Shown here: positions 33,214 through 41,947 of the stretch, one piece after another
Layout: the number at the start of each line of letters is the position of its first letter
Numbering within the stretch: the stretch's first letter is position 1
Source of the DNA: Conexibacter sp.
GTDB lineage: Bacteria; Actinomycetota; Thermoleophilia; Solirubrobacterales; 70-9
NCBI GenBank assembly: GCA_018263295.1
Contig: JADFCZ010000028.1
Span: 1-49,840 of the forward strand
DNA length: 49,840 nucleotides
Direction: 5' to 3'
The notes under the pieces: model-generated
The model's database searches: none
The model's input: the letters and a program-made list of their open reading frames with translations, nothing else
Told to the model about the DNA's origin: nothing
Program-made: the position numbers and the translations under genes

Positions 33214-34239
33214 ATGCCACCCGTCTCCGTCCTCGACCTCTCGCCGGTGGTCTCGGGCTCGACCGAGGCGCAGGCGCTGCGCGACACGATCGAGCTCTCG
33301 CGCCACGCCGACCGGCTCGGCTACGAGCGCTACTGGCTCGCCGAGCACCACGGCGGCGCGATGGTCGCGAGCTCCTCGCCGGAGCTGATGATCGGCCAGG
33401 TGGCCGCGGCCACCACCGGGATCCGGGTCGGGTCGGGCGGGGTGATGCTCCCCAACCACAGCCCGCTCCGGGTCGCCGAGCAGTTCAAGGTGCTCTCCGC
33501 CCTGTTCGAGGACCGGATCGACCTCGGGATCGGCCGCGCGCCCGGGACCGATCAGATGACCGCCTACGCGCTCCGGCGCAGCCGCGAGGCGATGACCGCC
33601 GACGACCTGCCCGAGCAGCTCGGAGAGCTGCTCGCCTTCGCCGGCTCGCGCCCGTGGCCCGAGGGGCACGCGTTCAGCCACGTCAGGGCGGCGCCGTTCG
33701 AGGCGCCGCTGCCGCCGATCTATCTGCTCGGCTCGAGCGACTTCTCCGCCCGGCTCGCGGCGTCCGCGGGCTTCGGCTTCGCGTTCGCCGGCCAGATCAA
33801 CCCGGAGATGGCCGTCGACGCGCTTCGCATCTACCGCGACGAGTTCCAGCCCTCCGACGACTTCCCCGAGCCATACGCGATCGTCTCCCACGCCGTCGTC
33901 TGCGCCGACGACGACGAGAGTGCCCGCCGGATCGCCGCGCCCTCGCGGGTCGCCTTCCGGCGCCTACGGGCCGGCCGGCCGACGCCGCTGCCGACCGTCG
34001 CCGACGCGCTCGCCGAGGAGGGACCGCCCAAAGCACCGACTCCCGGTCGGGCGGAGCGGATGATCGTCGGCTCGCCGCTCACCGTTCGCGACCGGATCGA
34101 CGAGCTGCTCACGCTCAGCGGCGCCGACGAGCTGATGGCGATGACCAACGTTCACGATGCCGCCGACCGCCTCCGCTCCTACGAGCTGCTCGCCGAGGCC
34201 TTCTCGCTCGAGCCGCGGGCGACGGAAGTCGCCGCCTGA
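33214..34239 (+). CDS. LLM-class flavin-dependent oxidoreductase (luciferase-like)
   Basis: A 341-residue bacterial-luciferase-family protein. The opening PPVSVLDLSPVVSGSTEAQA, then YERYWLAEHHGGAMVASSSP, GIRVGSGGVMLPNHSPLRVA and FEDRIDLGIGRAPGTD match the MsnO8-like branch of the family, which uses reduced FMN (or F420 in other branches). Substrate unknown. ATG 33214 is chosen over an in-frame ATG at 33190 because of the -10 box seven bases upstream. The aminotransferase gene begins two bases after its stop, so the two are co-transcribed. Confidence 0.9.
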   Translation: MPPVSVLDLSPVVSGSTEAQALRDTIELSRHADRLGYERYWLAEHHGGAMVASSSPELMIGQVAAATTGIRVGSGGVMLPNHSPLRVAEQFKVLSALFEDRIDLGIGRAPGTDQMTAYALRRSREAMTADDLPEQLGELLAFAGSRPWPEGHAFSHVRAAPFEAPLPPIYLLGSSDFSARLAASAGFGFAFAGQINPEMAVDALRIYRDEFQPSDDFPEPYAIVSHAVVCADDDESARRIAAPSRVAFRRLRAGRPTPLPTVADALAEEGPPKAPTPGRAERMIVGSPLTVRDRIDELLTLSGADELMAMTNVHDAADRLRSYELLAEAFSLEPRATEVAA

Positions 34240-34241
34240 AC

Positions 34242-35393
34242 GTGGCGCCGGAGCCCGGCCTGACCGAGGTCGCGCTCGACCGGCTCCGCGAGCGGCGGAG
34301 CGCGAAATGGACCGAGTACGGGTCCGGCGTCCTGCCGTCGTGGGTCGCGGAGATGGACTTCCCGCTGGCGCCGCCCGTGAAGCGGGCCCTCGCCGAAGCG
34401 GTCGAGCGGGACGACACCGGCTACGCGAACCCGGCGGCGTCCGGGCTGGCCGGGGCGCTGGCGGGCTTCCTCGAGCGGCGCCAGGGCTGGACCGTCGACC
34501 CCGATCAGATCGTCACCTGCAACGACGTCGTGGCCGGCCTCACCGACCTGCTGGCGCTGCTGCTCGAGCCGGGGGAGAGGGTCGTGCTCACGCCGCCCGT
34601 CTACCACCCCTTCTTCACCCTCGTGCCCGAGGCCGGGTGCGGGATCTGGGAGGTGCCGCTGGCCGATGGGCGCGCGCTCGACCTCGACGGGATCGCCGCC
34701 GCGTTCGCCGCGGGCGCCCGGGCGATGGTGCTCTGCAACCCCCACAACCCGACCGGCGGTGTCGCCTCCCGCGACGAGCTCGCCGAGCTCGCCGGCCTCG
34801 CCGCCGAGCACGATGCCTGGATCCTCGCCGACGAGATCCACGCGCCGCTGACGCTCGCCGGGGCGGAGCACGTCCCGTTCCTGACCGTTTCCGACGCGGC
34901 CGCCGAGCGCGGGTTCGCCCTCGTCTCGGCGTCGAAGGCGTTCAATCTCGCGGGGCTCGGTTGCGCGCAGATCGTCACCGCCGCCGACGGGACGCGCGAG
35001 GCCGTGGCCGAGCTCCCGTTCTCCGCCACCCACTGCGGCCACCTCGGGGCGATCGCGGCGGAGGCCGCCTATCGGGACGGCGACGAGTGGCTCGACGCCG
35101 TGCTCGCGGTCCTCGACGGTAATCGGGCGCTGCTGGCCGGGCTGCTGGCCGAGTCGCTGCCCGAGGCCCGCCACGTCCCGCCGCGCGCCGGCTACCTCGC
35201 CTGGATCGACCTATCCGACTATGGGCTCGGTGCCGATCCGGCCGCGCCGATCCTCGAGCGCGGCCGCGTTGCGTTCAGCTCCGGGCCGATGTTCGGCAGC
35301 GGCGGGGAGGGACACGTCCGGCTCAACGCCGGCACGTCGCCGGAGCTGCTCGCCGAGGCGGTCCGGCGGATGGTGGCGGCGATCGATGCCTAG
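34242..35393 (+). CDS. PLP-dependent aminotransferase, MalY/PatB (C-S lyase) type
   Basis: A 383-residue fold-type I enzyme. The MalY/PatB branch is indicated by the N-terminal KWTEYGSGVLPSWVAEMDFP. Cofactor motifs: VYHPFFTLVPEAG, LCNPHNPTGG, ILADEIHAPLT, and the Schiff-base lysine in VSASKAFNLAGLG. Relatives cleave cystathionine or other Cys conjugates, or act as aminotransferases; the reaction here is not fixed by sequence. GTG start at 34242, two bases after the LLM gene. Its end overlaps the start of the amidohydrolase gene by eight bases. Confidence 0.9.
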   Translation: MAPEPGLTEVALDRLRERRSAKWTEYGSGVLPSWVAEMDFPLAPPVKRALAEAVERDDTGYANPAASGLAGALAGFLERRQGWTVDPDQIVTCNDVVAGLTDLLALLLEPGERVVLTPPVYHPFFTLVPEAGCGIWEVPLADGRALDLDGIAAAFAAGARAMVLCNPHNPTGGVASRDELAELAGLAAEHDAWILADEIHAPLTLAGAEHVPFLTVSDAAAERGFALVSASKAFNLAGLGCAQIVTAADGTREAVAELPFSATHCGHLGAIAAEAAYRDGDEWLDAVLAVLDGNRALLAGLLAESLPEARHVPPRAGYLAWIDLSDYGLGADPAAPILERGRVAFSSGPMFGSGGEGHVRLNAGTSPELLAEAVRRMVAAIDA

Positions 35394-36522
35394 CGCGGCG
35401 AGCACGGAGCCGATCGACCGCGCCCTGGCGCCGTGGTGGACGCCGGTCAGGAAGCTGCTCGGCGACCGGACCCTGTTCGACGCCCACACCCACATCGGCC
35501 AGAACGATCCCGACGGCTACCGGCAGGAGGCCGACGAGCTCCTCGACGCGCTCGAGCCGGTCGGCGCCCGCGCCGTCACATTCCCGATGCACGAGCCCGG
35601 CGGCTATCCGCCCGCCAACGACCACGTCCTCGGGGCGGTGGCGGCGGCCCCCGACCGGCTCGTCGCGTTCTGCCGCGTCGACCCCCGCGACGACGCGCTC
35701 GCCGAGGCCCGGCGCTGCCTCGACGCCGGCGCCCGCGGGATCAAGCTGCACCCGCGGGCCGAGGGGTTCACGCTCGACGAGCCGGCGGTCGAGCAGCTCT
35801 TCGCGCTCGCCCACGAGCGCCGGCTGCCGATCCTGATCCACGCCGGACGCGGCATCCCCGCGCTCGGCGAGGACGCGGTGACGCTCACCCGCCGTTATCC
35901 GGACGCCCGCCTGATCCTCGCTCACGCCGCCGTCTCCGACCTCGCCTGGATCTGGTCGGAGATGCCCGAGCACCCGAACCTCCTCGTCGACACCGCCTGG
36001 TGGAGCCCCGGCGACATGATGGCCATGTTCAAGCTGATCCCCTCGGGGCAGATCGTCTGGGCCAGCGACTCCCCCTACGGCCGGCCGATGAACTCCGCCG
36101 TCACCCACCTCCGCTTCGCCCTCCAGGCCGGCGTCGGCCCCGACGCCCTGCGCTCGATCGCCGGCGGGCAGATCGAGCGCGTCCTCGCCGGCGATGAGCT
36201 CGAGCATCACGACCGGCCGCCCGGCGAGGCCGAGCCGATCAGCCCGCACCTCGAGCGGGTCGTCGACCACCTCGTCGGCGCCGTCTCCCAGGTCCTCACC
36301 GGCAACGAGCCGACCGAGCCCGTCTCCCTCGCCCGCCTCGCCTGCGACGCCGGCGGCGACGACGAGGCCCGCCCGCTCCTCGACGGCATCCACACCCTGA
36401 TCGCCCGCGCCGACGAGCTCGCCGCCGACGAGACGGGCGAAGTCCGCTACCCGCCCTCGGCCATTCTCCTCACCGCGGCGCTTTCGATCGCGAGGACGCC
36501 GGCGGCCCCGGGCCCGGGCTAG
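35386..36522 (+). CDS. Amidohydrolase-family metal-dependent hydrolase with C-terminal extension
   Basis: A 378-residue protein. The amidohydrolase-2 barrel runs to about residue 270 and shows FDAHTHIG (HxH metal site, about residues 31-33), GARGIKLHPRAEG, LPILIHAGRG, ILAHAAVSDL and WASDSPYGRP with the metal-binding Asp. After the barrel about 110 acidic/helical residues (from about 270) do not belong to the usual domain. These enzymes hydrolyse amide bonds or decarboxylate; substrate unknown. ATG 35386 overlaps the aminotransferase stop, so the LLM enzyme, aminotransferase and amidohydrolase may serve one pathway. The stop overlaps the convergent hydrolase stop (CTAG). Confidence 0.87.
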   Translation: MPSAASTEPIDRALAPWWTPVRKLLGDRTLFDAHTHIGQNDPDGYRQEADELLDALEPVGARAVTFPMHEPGGYPPANDHVLGAVAAAPDRLVAFCRVDPRDDALAEARRCLDAGARGIKLHPRAEGFTLDEPAVEQLFALAHERRLPILIHAGRGIPALGEDAVTLTRRYPDARLILAHAAVSDLAWIWSEMPEHPNLLVDTAWWSPGDMMAMFKLIPSGQIVWASDSPYGRPMNSAVTHLRFALQAGVGPDALRSIAGGQIERVLAGDELEHHDRPPGEAEPISPHLERVVDHLVGAVSQVLTGNEPTEPVSLARLACDAGGDDEARPLLDGIHTLIARADELAADETGEVRYPPSAILLTAALSIARTPAAPGPG

Positions 36523-37940
36523 CCGCCAAGCTGCTCCCGCAGGAACCGGCGGATCGTCCGGGCCGACGGTCCGCCCGCGTCGTAGAGCGCGTCGACGTGG
36601 CCGGCGTTGCGGCCGATGAAGCGCCGGGAGTTCGGGAACTCCGCGGCGACGGTGGCGCCCTCGCGCGGGGTGGTGAGGTCGTCGAGCTCGCCGTTGACGA
36701 CGAGGACGGGGGCGTCCGTCGGCTCTGCGCCTTCGGGTACCGGCGGCTCGTAGGCGTCGGTCGGCTGCGGCCAGGTCAGGCACTCGAGGTAGCCGACCGT
36801 CGAGCCGAGGGCGACCTCCCGCGGTGTGAAGGGGAGGAAGGCGTCGCGCGGATGGGAGCGGATCGCCTCCTCGAGCTGGGCGCGGCGCTCCGGCTCGGAC
36901 GCCGACTTGTCCCAGATCATCGGGTAGTCGTTGCAGCCGACGACGAGCTCGGTCGCGTAGTCGTAGCGGCGCGGGTGCTCGTAGGCGACGCGGAGGTTCG
37001 CGTTGAGGTCGATCCAGGGTTGATCGTCGCCGTTCAGCAGCGCCCGTCCCGCCTCCTCGACGTCGAGGTAGCTCTGCGGCGGGCCGTATGCGGCGCCGGC
37101 GATCGCGTCGATCAGGGTGCCCGCGTTCATGCCGCGGTCGCGCATCGCCTCGGCCTGCTCGCGCAGCCGCCGCGCGGCGCCGGGCGGACACTCCGGCGAG
37201 CGGTCGCAGGCGGTGACGAAGTCGCGGTTGCCGCTGCGGATCAGGCTCGGGTACCAGGGGCTCTCGCCCTGCACCGGGTAGGCGCCGTCGAGGACGACGG
37301 CCTCGAGCCGGTCGGGGTGGCGGTAGGCGTAGGACTGCCCGAGGAAGGTTCCGTAGGAGTCGCCGTAGAGCGCCATCCGCTCGAACCCGAGCGCGGCGCG
37401 GACTGCGTCGATGTCCTCGGCCGCGGCGCCGGTCGCGTAGGCCTCGAACTCGTCGCCGAGCCGGCGCGCGCACTCGCCGAGCCCGATCCACTCGGGGGCG
37501 GTACCGCGCTGGACGTTCGGGCAGTCGATCGGCCCCGACAGCCCGGTGCCCCGCATGTCGACGAGCACCAGCTCACGGTGGTCGAGCAGGCCCCGGAAGA
37601 GGTTCTGGTAGGTCGCGGCGGTCGTCGTGCTCGCGTAGCCCGGCCCGCCCTCGACGGCGAAGATCGCCCCCTGCGAGGGCTCGCCGGCATCGTTGCGCTC
37701 GCGCACGGCGAACCCGATCTCGAAGCTCCCCCGGCCGGGGTCGGAACGGAACTTCGGCACCTCGATCGTCCCGCAGCGGAACCCGGGCACCCCCGGCTGC
37801 GTCCTGCAGGTCCCGAGCTTCGCCGCCGCCGGCTCGGCGGGTGTCTCCGCGCTCGCGTCGGTCGCGTCGCCGGAGCCTCCGCAACCGGCGATCGCGGCCA
37901 GCGCCAGCGCCCCGGCCGCGGTTGCGATCGCGCGTCTCAT
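36519..37940 (-). CDS. Lipoprotein alpha/beta hydrolase, tripeptidyl aminopeptidase-like (copy 2)
   Basis: A 473-residue paralogue of the protein at 19878-21356. The lipobox is LAAIAGC with Cys20 as anchor. Landmarks match: FAVEGGPGYAS, LVDMRGTGLSG, nucleophile elbow GDSYGT (Ser195), VVNGELDDLTTP and NAGHVDALYD. The shared stretches YPV.GESPWYPS and CNDYPM.WDK.AS show close kinship, probably an old duplication. It is the last gene of a minus-strand run after the M1 peptidase and an unknown protein, with only nine bases between it and the latter, suggesting joint peptide breakdown outside the membrane. Confidence 0.87.
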   Translation of the reverse strand: MRRAIATAAGALALAAIAGCGGSGDATDASAETPAEPAAAKLGTCRTQPGVPGFRCGTIEVPKFRSDPGRGSFEIGFAVRERNDAGEPSQGAIFAVEGGPGYASTTTAATYQNLFRGLLDHRELVLVDMRGTGLSGPIDCPNVQRGTAPEWIGLGECARRLGDEFEAYATGAAAEDIDAVRAALGFERMALYGDSYGTFLGQSYAYRHPDRLEAVVLDGAYPVQGESPWYPSLIRSGNRDFVTACDRSPECPPGAARRLREQAEAMRDRGMNAGTLIDAIAGAAYGPPQSYLDVEEAGRALLNGDDQPWIDLNANLRVAYEHPRRYDYATELVVGCNDYPMIWDKSASEPERRAQLEEAIRSHPRDAFLPFTPREVALGSTVGYLECLTWPQPTDAYEPPVPEGAEPTDAPVLVVNGELDDLTTPREGATVAAEFPNSRRFIGRNAGHVDALYDAGGPSARTIRRFLREQLGG

Positions 37941-37949
37941 CGGGCCGCG

Positions 37950-38402
37950 TCAGCCCAGGGCCGCGCGGATCTCCTCGATGGCGGCCGTTTCGTGCTCGGT
38001 CACGCGCTCGCCGCCGATCCCCAGGAAGCCGCCGCTCTTGTCGGCCTCGGCCACCCGCTGGACGACGGTGAGGATGAAGTCGCGGTAGGTCGAGACCTCC
38101 TCGGCGTCGGCCTTGACGGCGAGCGTGTCCTTGGCGGCGCGGATCTGATCGACGGCCTCCGCCCGGAACTGCTCCTTGCTCGCGAACTCGTTCGGCGGGA
38201 CCGAGTTGACGGACGCGACGATCTCGTCGACGAGGGGCGAACCCGTCGACTGCTCGCGCGCGTCGGAGTAGACCTTGCTGACGGCCATGCTCTCGCGCAG
38301 GGTCCCACCCTTCTCGGAGGTGATCACGTACATCGCCGCGATCGCGGGAGCGCCGGCGATCCGCTCCCACTCGTCGGCGTCGAATCGGGCCTTCTCGGTC
38401 AT
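37950..38402 (-). CDS. Conserved-looking soluble protein of unknown function
   Basis: A 150-residue, mostly helical, acidic protein: MTEKARFDADEWERIAGAPA at the start, a middle stretch with KVYSDAREQSTGSPLVDEIV and an end with EADKSGGFLGIGGERVTEHE. I do not recognise a family with confidence; the helical layout and the 'GGFLGIGGERV...E' turn vaguely recall TerB-like proteins, which is only a guess. There is no signal peptide. ATG 38402 is preceded by AAAGGAA. It lies between the M1 peptidase gene (25-base gap) and the lipoprotein hydrolase gene (nine-base gap) and is surely co-transcribed. Confidence 0.72.
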   Translation of the reverse strand: MTEKARFDADEWERIAGAPAIAAMYVITSEKGGTLRESMAVSKVYSDAREQSTGSPLVDEIVASVNSVPPNEFASKEQFRAEAVDQIRAAKDTLAVKADAEEVSTYRDFILTVVQRVAEADKSGGFLGIGGERVTEHETAAIEEIRAALG

Positions 38403-38427
38403 GGGAGCTTCCTTTCGCGGGCGGGGT

Positions 38428-39972
38428 CTAGAAGTCGGCCGGGGTCAGGTGCGGGCGCTTGGTCCAGAGCAGCCATTGCCGGAAATACTTGCCGAGCCGC
38501 TCGAGCTTCCTGCCGCGGAGGCCGCTCGCGTCCTCGGCCTCGTTGATGAACTGGCCGCGAGTGATGTTGCCGTGACCGTGGCGCTCGTTGAGATCGCGGG
38601 CGAAGGCGAAGAAGCGCTCGTTGCCGATGATCTCGCGCAGGCCCTCGAGCATCGCCCCGGGGCGGTTGTAGACGGCGACGCCGTCGAACAGGTTCGCCGG
38701 GTCTCCGTCGAGCTCCGCCGGCGCGAGCTTCCAGTACTTCGCCCTGATCTCGTAGACGGCCTTGAAGAACTTCCGCGGCGTCATCTCGTCGCCGTCGACC
38801 TTCGAGTCGAACAGGACCTCCGCGAACGTCGCCCAGCCCTCGTTGAACCAGATCACGCTCCAGTTCGCCGGCGAGATGCTGTCGCCCATCCACTGGTGGG
38901 CGAGCTCGTGGGCGAGGGTGGAGCTGTCCGCGGCAGGGCCGCCGTCGTCGCCGGCGAAGTGCGGCTTCGTCTGGTTCTCCAGCGTGTAGCCGACGCCGGG
39001 GACCCAGTCGGCGACCATCCCGACCGTCTCGAACGGATAGGCGCCGAACTTGCCGGTCAGGAAGTTGACCATCTCCGGGATCCGGTCCGCGGTCGCCGCC
39101 ACCGCCTGCTTTCGCTGCGGCGTCCCGGCGCTGTCGATCGCTACGAACGTCGGGATCGTGACGTCGTTGACGTGGTCGGTCATCGTCCCCTCGTCGACGT
39201 CGAAGAGGCCGACCGTTCCGCTCGCGAGATAGGTGGCCATCGGCTCGTTCTCGACCCAGGTGGTGGTCGCGGTGCCGTCGCCGTTGTCGATGCGCGAGAT
39301 CTGCTCGCCGGCGCCGATCGCCGTGTAGGCGGTGGGCGCCGTCGTCTCGAGCCGGAACTTCGCCTTGTCGGAGGGGTGGTTGTTCGACGGGTACCAGCTC
39401 TGGGCGCCGATCGGCTCGTTGACGGTGAAGGACCCGTCGCAGTCGTTCGCGGCGTGGCAGGCCGGGACCCAGCCCTCGAGCGATCCGTCGGTGTCGACGA
39501 TCGGGCGTGGGGAACCGAAGTACTCGACCTCGACCTCGAACGTCTCCCCCTTGGCGATGGGAGCTGTGGGCGTGACGGTCAGCTTCGCCGGCTGCGTGAC
39601 GTCGGGATCCGAGCTCAGCTTCGGCTTCGCGCTCGCCCGCGCGTACCCCGCCTTCACCCCGTCGACGCGGACCTCCGCGATCTTCAGCTGCTTCTGGAAG
39701 TCGAGGCTGAACTTCGAGAGGCCCTGTGTCGCCTTCGCCACTATCGTCGTCCGGGTCCCGGGGCCGAAGCTGTTCGAGGACGGCTCGTAGTTGAGGGCGA
39801 TCGAGTAACTCCGGACGTCGTAGCCGCCGTTGCCGATCTGGGGGATGATCGGGTCGCCGAGGGTCTTCGCCCCGGGCGAGTACCCGGCCGAGGCGGGCGC
39901 CGCTGCGACGAGGAGGAGGACCACGAGGGTCAGGAGGGCGCCGCTGCCGGCGGCCGAGCGAATGCTTCTCAC
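38428..39972 (-). CDS. Secreted M1-family metallopeptidase
   Basis: A 514-residue exported zinc peptidase. The GTG at 39972 starts a signal peptide (GALLTLVVLLLVAAAPASA, cleavage near APASA-GYSPG). The M1 beta-saddle domain follows, then the catalytic domain with a GAMEN-like GYTLENQTKP, the zinc site LAHELAHQWMGDS and the second ligand in NEGWATFAEVLF. The family removes N-terminal amino acids from peptides. The sequence ends after the catalytic domain, so it lacks the large C-terminal helical domain of PepN, like short secreted actinobacterial members. First gene of a three-gene minus-strand unit. Confidence 0.9.
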   Translation of the reverse strand: MRSIRSAAGSGALLTLVVLLLVAAAPASAGYSPGAKTLGDPIIPQIGNGGYDVRSYSIALNYEPSSNSFGPGTRTTIVAKATQGLSKFSLDFQKQLKIAEVRVDGVKAGYARASAKPKLSSDPDVTQPAKLTVTPTAPIAKGETFEVEVEYFGSPRPIVDTDGSLEGWVPACHAANDCDGSFTVNEPIGAQSWYPSNNHPSDKAKFRLETTAPTAYTAIGAGEQISRIDNGDGTATTTWVENEPMATYLASGTVGLFDVDEGTMTDHVNDVTIPTFVAIDSAGTPQRKQAVAATADRIPEMVNFLTGKFGAYPFETVGMVADWVPGVGYTLENQTKPHFAGDDGGPAADSSTLAHELAHQWMGDSISPANWSVIWFNEGWATFAEVLFDSKVDGDEMTPRKFFKAVYEIRAKYWKLAPAELDGDPANLFDGVAVYNRPGAMLEGLREIIGNERFFAFARDLNERHGHGNITRGQFINEAEDASGLRGRKLERLGKYFRQWLLWTKRPHLTPADF

Positions 39973-39981
39973 CGGTCCATC

Positions 39982-40004
39982 GTTGCAAACCTCCCGCGGG
40001 GTAA
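39982..40004 (+). promoter_or_regulatory. Weak candidate SigB/SigF-type promoter of the flavin monooxygenase gene
   Basis: GTTGCA (39982-39987), 11-base spacer, GGGTAA (39999-40004), 21 bases before ATG 40026. The spacer is one base shorter than the usual range and the start-codon distance differs from the other three candidates. Confidence 0.3.
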
Positions 40005-40025
40005 CCTCCGCTTCCAGAACGGCCG

Positions 40026-41378
40026 ATGACCACCAGCGAGAACCCGAGAACCTGCTTGATCGGTGCCGGCTCCAGCGGCATCGCCGCCGCGAAGGCGCTG
40101 CACGAGCGCGGGTTGCCGTTCGACTGCTACGAGCTCGGCGACCGCGTCGGGGGCAACTGGGTGTTCCAGAACAAGAACGGGATCTCGTCCTCGTACCGCT
40201 CGTTGCACATCAACACCTCGCGGGAGCGGATGGAGTTCTCCGACTATCCGATGCCGAAGTCGTACCCGGACTTCCCCCGCCACGACCACATCGCCCGTTA
40301 CTTCGACGACTACGTCGATCACTTCGGCTTCCGCGACCAGATCAGGTTCGGGGTCGGCGTCGAACACGTGGAGCGCCTCGGCGACGGCAGTTGGGAGGTC
40401 CGCACGACCGCCGGCGAGACCGAGGTCTACGACGCGCTCATCGTCGCCAACGGCCATCACTGGGACCCGCGCTGGCCGGAGCCGCCGTTCCCGGGCAGCG
40501 ACACCTTCGAGGGCGAGCAGATCCACTCGCACGACTACAAGGAGGAGACGCAGATCGTCGACAAGGACGTCGTCGTCCTCGGCATGGGCAACTCGGCGAT
40601 GGACATCGCCGTCGACGCCTCCTATCACTCGCGAAACACCTACCTGGCTGCGCGCCGCGGCGCCTACGTCATCCCCAAGTATCTGTTCGGCAAGCCGGTC
40701 GACCAGATCGGCGGCGCCGAGTGGCTGCCGCACTGGATCCGGTACCCGGTCATGTCCCGGCTGCTCAAGTTCAACGTCGGCCGGATGGAGAGCTATGGGC
40801 TGCCCGAGCCCGACCACAAGTTCGCGCACGCGCACCCGACGATCAGCGGCCGCATCCTCGACCGCCTCGCCCACGGCGCGATCACGCCGAAGCCCAACAT
40901 CGCCTCGCTGGAGGGCGACAAGGTGCGGTTCACCGACGGCAGCGAGGTCCACGCCGACCTCGTCGTCTACTGCACGGGCTACAAGATCACGTTCCCCTTC
41001 TTCGACGAGGACTTCGTCTCGGCCAGGGACAACGAGCTGCCGCTCTACAAGTTCATGTTCCACCCCGAGTACGACAACCTGTTCTTCCTCGGGCTCGTCC
41101 AGCCGCTCGGGGCGATCATGCCGATCGCGGAGCGCCAGTCGATCCTGATCACCGAGGCCCTCCGCGGGCGGCTCGAGTTGCCGCCGCGGGCCGAGATGGA
41201 GTCCGACATCGCCGCCAAGCGCAGGAGGATGAAGAAGCGCTACGTCGCCTCGAAGCGGCACACGATCCAGGTCGACTACGACGAGTACATGCGCGACCTC
41301 AGCAAGGAGCTGGAAGCGGGACGCGCGCGGGCGGACGCACACCGGCCGGCGCCCGCCGCCGTCGGCGCTGCCGCCTGA
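40026..41378 (+). CDS. FAD-dependent monooxygenase (FMO/Baeyer-Villiger-like)
   Basis: A 450-residue flavoprotein. FAD-binding GAGSSGIAAAKAL at the N terminus, the FMO-type fingerprint FEGEQIHSHDYKE (F.G...H...Y), a second Rossmann motif LGMGNSAMDIAVD for NADPH and the late VVYCTGYKITFPFF. The family inserts one oxygen atom from O2 into N, S or ketone substrates. Class B flavin monooxygenase is secure; substrate is unknown. It is divergent from the M1 peptidase gene with 53 bases between and ends three bases before the convergent DUF1330 gene. Confidence 0.92.
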   Translation: MTTSENPRTCLIGAGSSGIAAAKALHERGLPFDCYELGDRVGGNWVFQNKNGISSSYRSLHINTSRERMEFSDYPMPKSYPDFPRHDHIARYFDDYVDHFGFRDQIRFGVGVEHVERLGDGSWEVRTTAGETEVYDALIVANGHHWDPRWPEPPFPGSDTFEGEQIHSHDYKEETQIVDKDVVVLGMGNSAMDIAVDASYHSRNTYLAARRGAYVIPKYLFGKPVDQIGGAEWLPHWIRYPVMSRLLKFNVGRMESYGLPEPDHKFAHAHPTISGRILDRLAHGAITPKPNIASLEGDKVRFTDGSEVHADLVVYCTGYKITFPFFDEDFVSARDNELPLYKFMFHPEYDNLFFLGLVQPLGAIMPIAERQSILITEALRGRLELPPRAEMESDIAAKRRRMKKRYVASKRHTIQVDYDEYMRDLSKELEAGRARADAHRPAPAAVGAAA

Positions 41379-41381
41379 GGC

Positions 41382-41768
41382 TCAGTCGCCCGCGGCGAGC
41401 GGGTGGAGCTCGGAGTAGGTGAGCGCCTCGGTGCGAAGATGGGCGATCGCCTGGTATTCGGGCGAGCCGATCATGCCCAGGAACGCCGCCCGGCTCGGGT
41501 AGCGGACCAACAGGACCAGGTCCCAGTCGCGGCTGCTGCCGATCAGCGCGCTCGAACCGGTGCCGCTGAAGATCATCTTGCCGCCGACCCCCTCGAGGAT
41601 CGGCGCCACCGCGGCGCCGTACTCCATGTACTTCTCCATGCCGCCGTCCGGCTTCATGGCGAGCAGGTTCAGCATCACCACCGGGCCGTCGTCGCCGGAG
41701 CGCGAGCGCTCGAGGAACTCCCGGAAGGCCTCCGGGTTGAGCTGCTCTGCTTCAACTGGGTCGGACAT
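41382..41768 (-). CDS. DUF1330-like ferredoxin-fold protein
   Basis: A 128-residue protein with the alpha/beta ferredoxin-like pattern of DUF1330: GPVVMLNLLAMKPDGGMEKY, then EYGAAVAPILEGVGGKMIFS, LVLLVRYPSRAAFLGMIGSP and EYQAIAHLRTEAL. Function of the family is unknown; dimeric small-molecule binding or oxygenase-like roles have been proposed. ATG 41768 is supported by a TAGGAT box eight bases upstream; longer frames run into a region without family character. Confidence 0.83.
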   Translation of the reverse strand: MSDPVEAEQLNPEAFREFLERSRSGDDGPVVMLNLLAMKPDGGMEKYMEYGAAVAPILEGVGGKMIFSGTGSSALIGSSRDWDLVLLVRYPSRAAFLGMIGSPEYQAIAHLRTEALTYSELHPLAAGD

Positions 41769-41776
41769 CGACGGCG

Positions 41777-41782
41777 ATCCTA
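41777..41782 (-). promoter_or_regulatory. Candidate leaderless -10 box (TAGGAT)
   Basis: TAGGAT on the minus strand, eight bases before ATG 41768 of the DUF1330-like gene. Confidence 0.4.
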
Positions 41783-41866
41783 TTGAGTCCAAGTCAACAT
41801 TGCCGCCGCGGGGCATCGGCCGCCGTCGGTCACCACCGCCCGGCTGGAGCGTCGAGGGCGTCGTTT

Positions 41867-41923
41867 GGGGAGGTGCGACGGGTACTCGCACTCGCTCTGC
41901 GAGTGCTCCCGTCGTGCCTCCCC
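41867..41923 (-). terminator. Very long hairpin downstream of the glutamine synthetase gene
   Basis: The outer arms 41867-41882 and 41908-41923 pair over 16 positions (two G-U), and the inner arms 41884-41890 and 41898-41904 pair over seven more, with a small asymmetric internal loop and a seven-base apex. It begins 24 bases after the glutamine synthetase stop on the minus strand. No T-tract follows on that strand, so it may act as a terminator, an mRNA 3' stabiliser or a separate structured RNA. Confidence 0.65.
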
Positions 41924-41947
41924 CGGCGGCGCCGACTCGTCAAGCGA

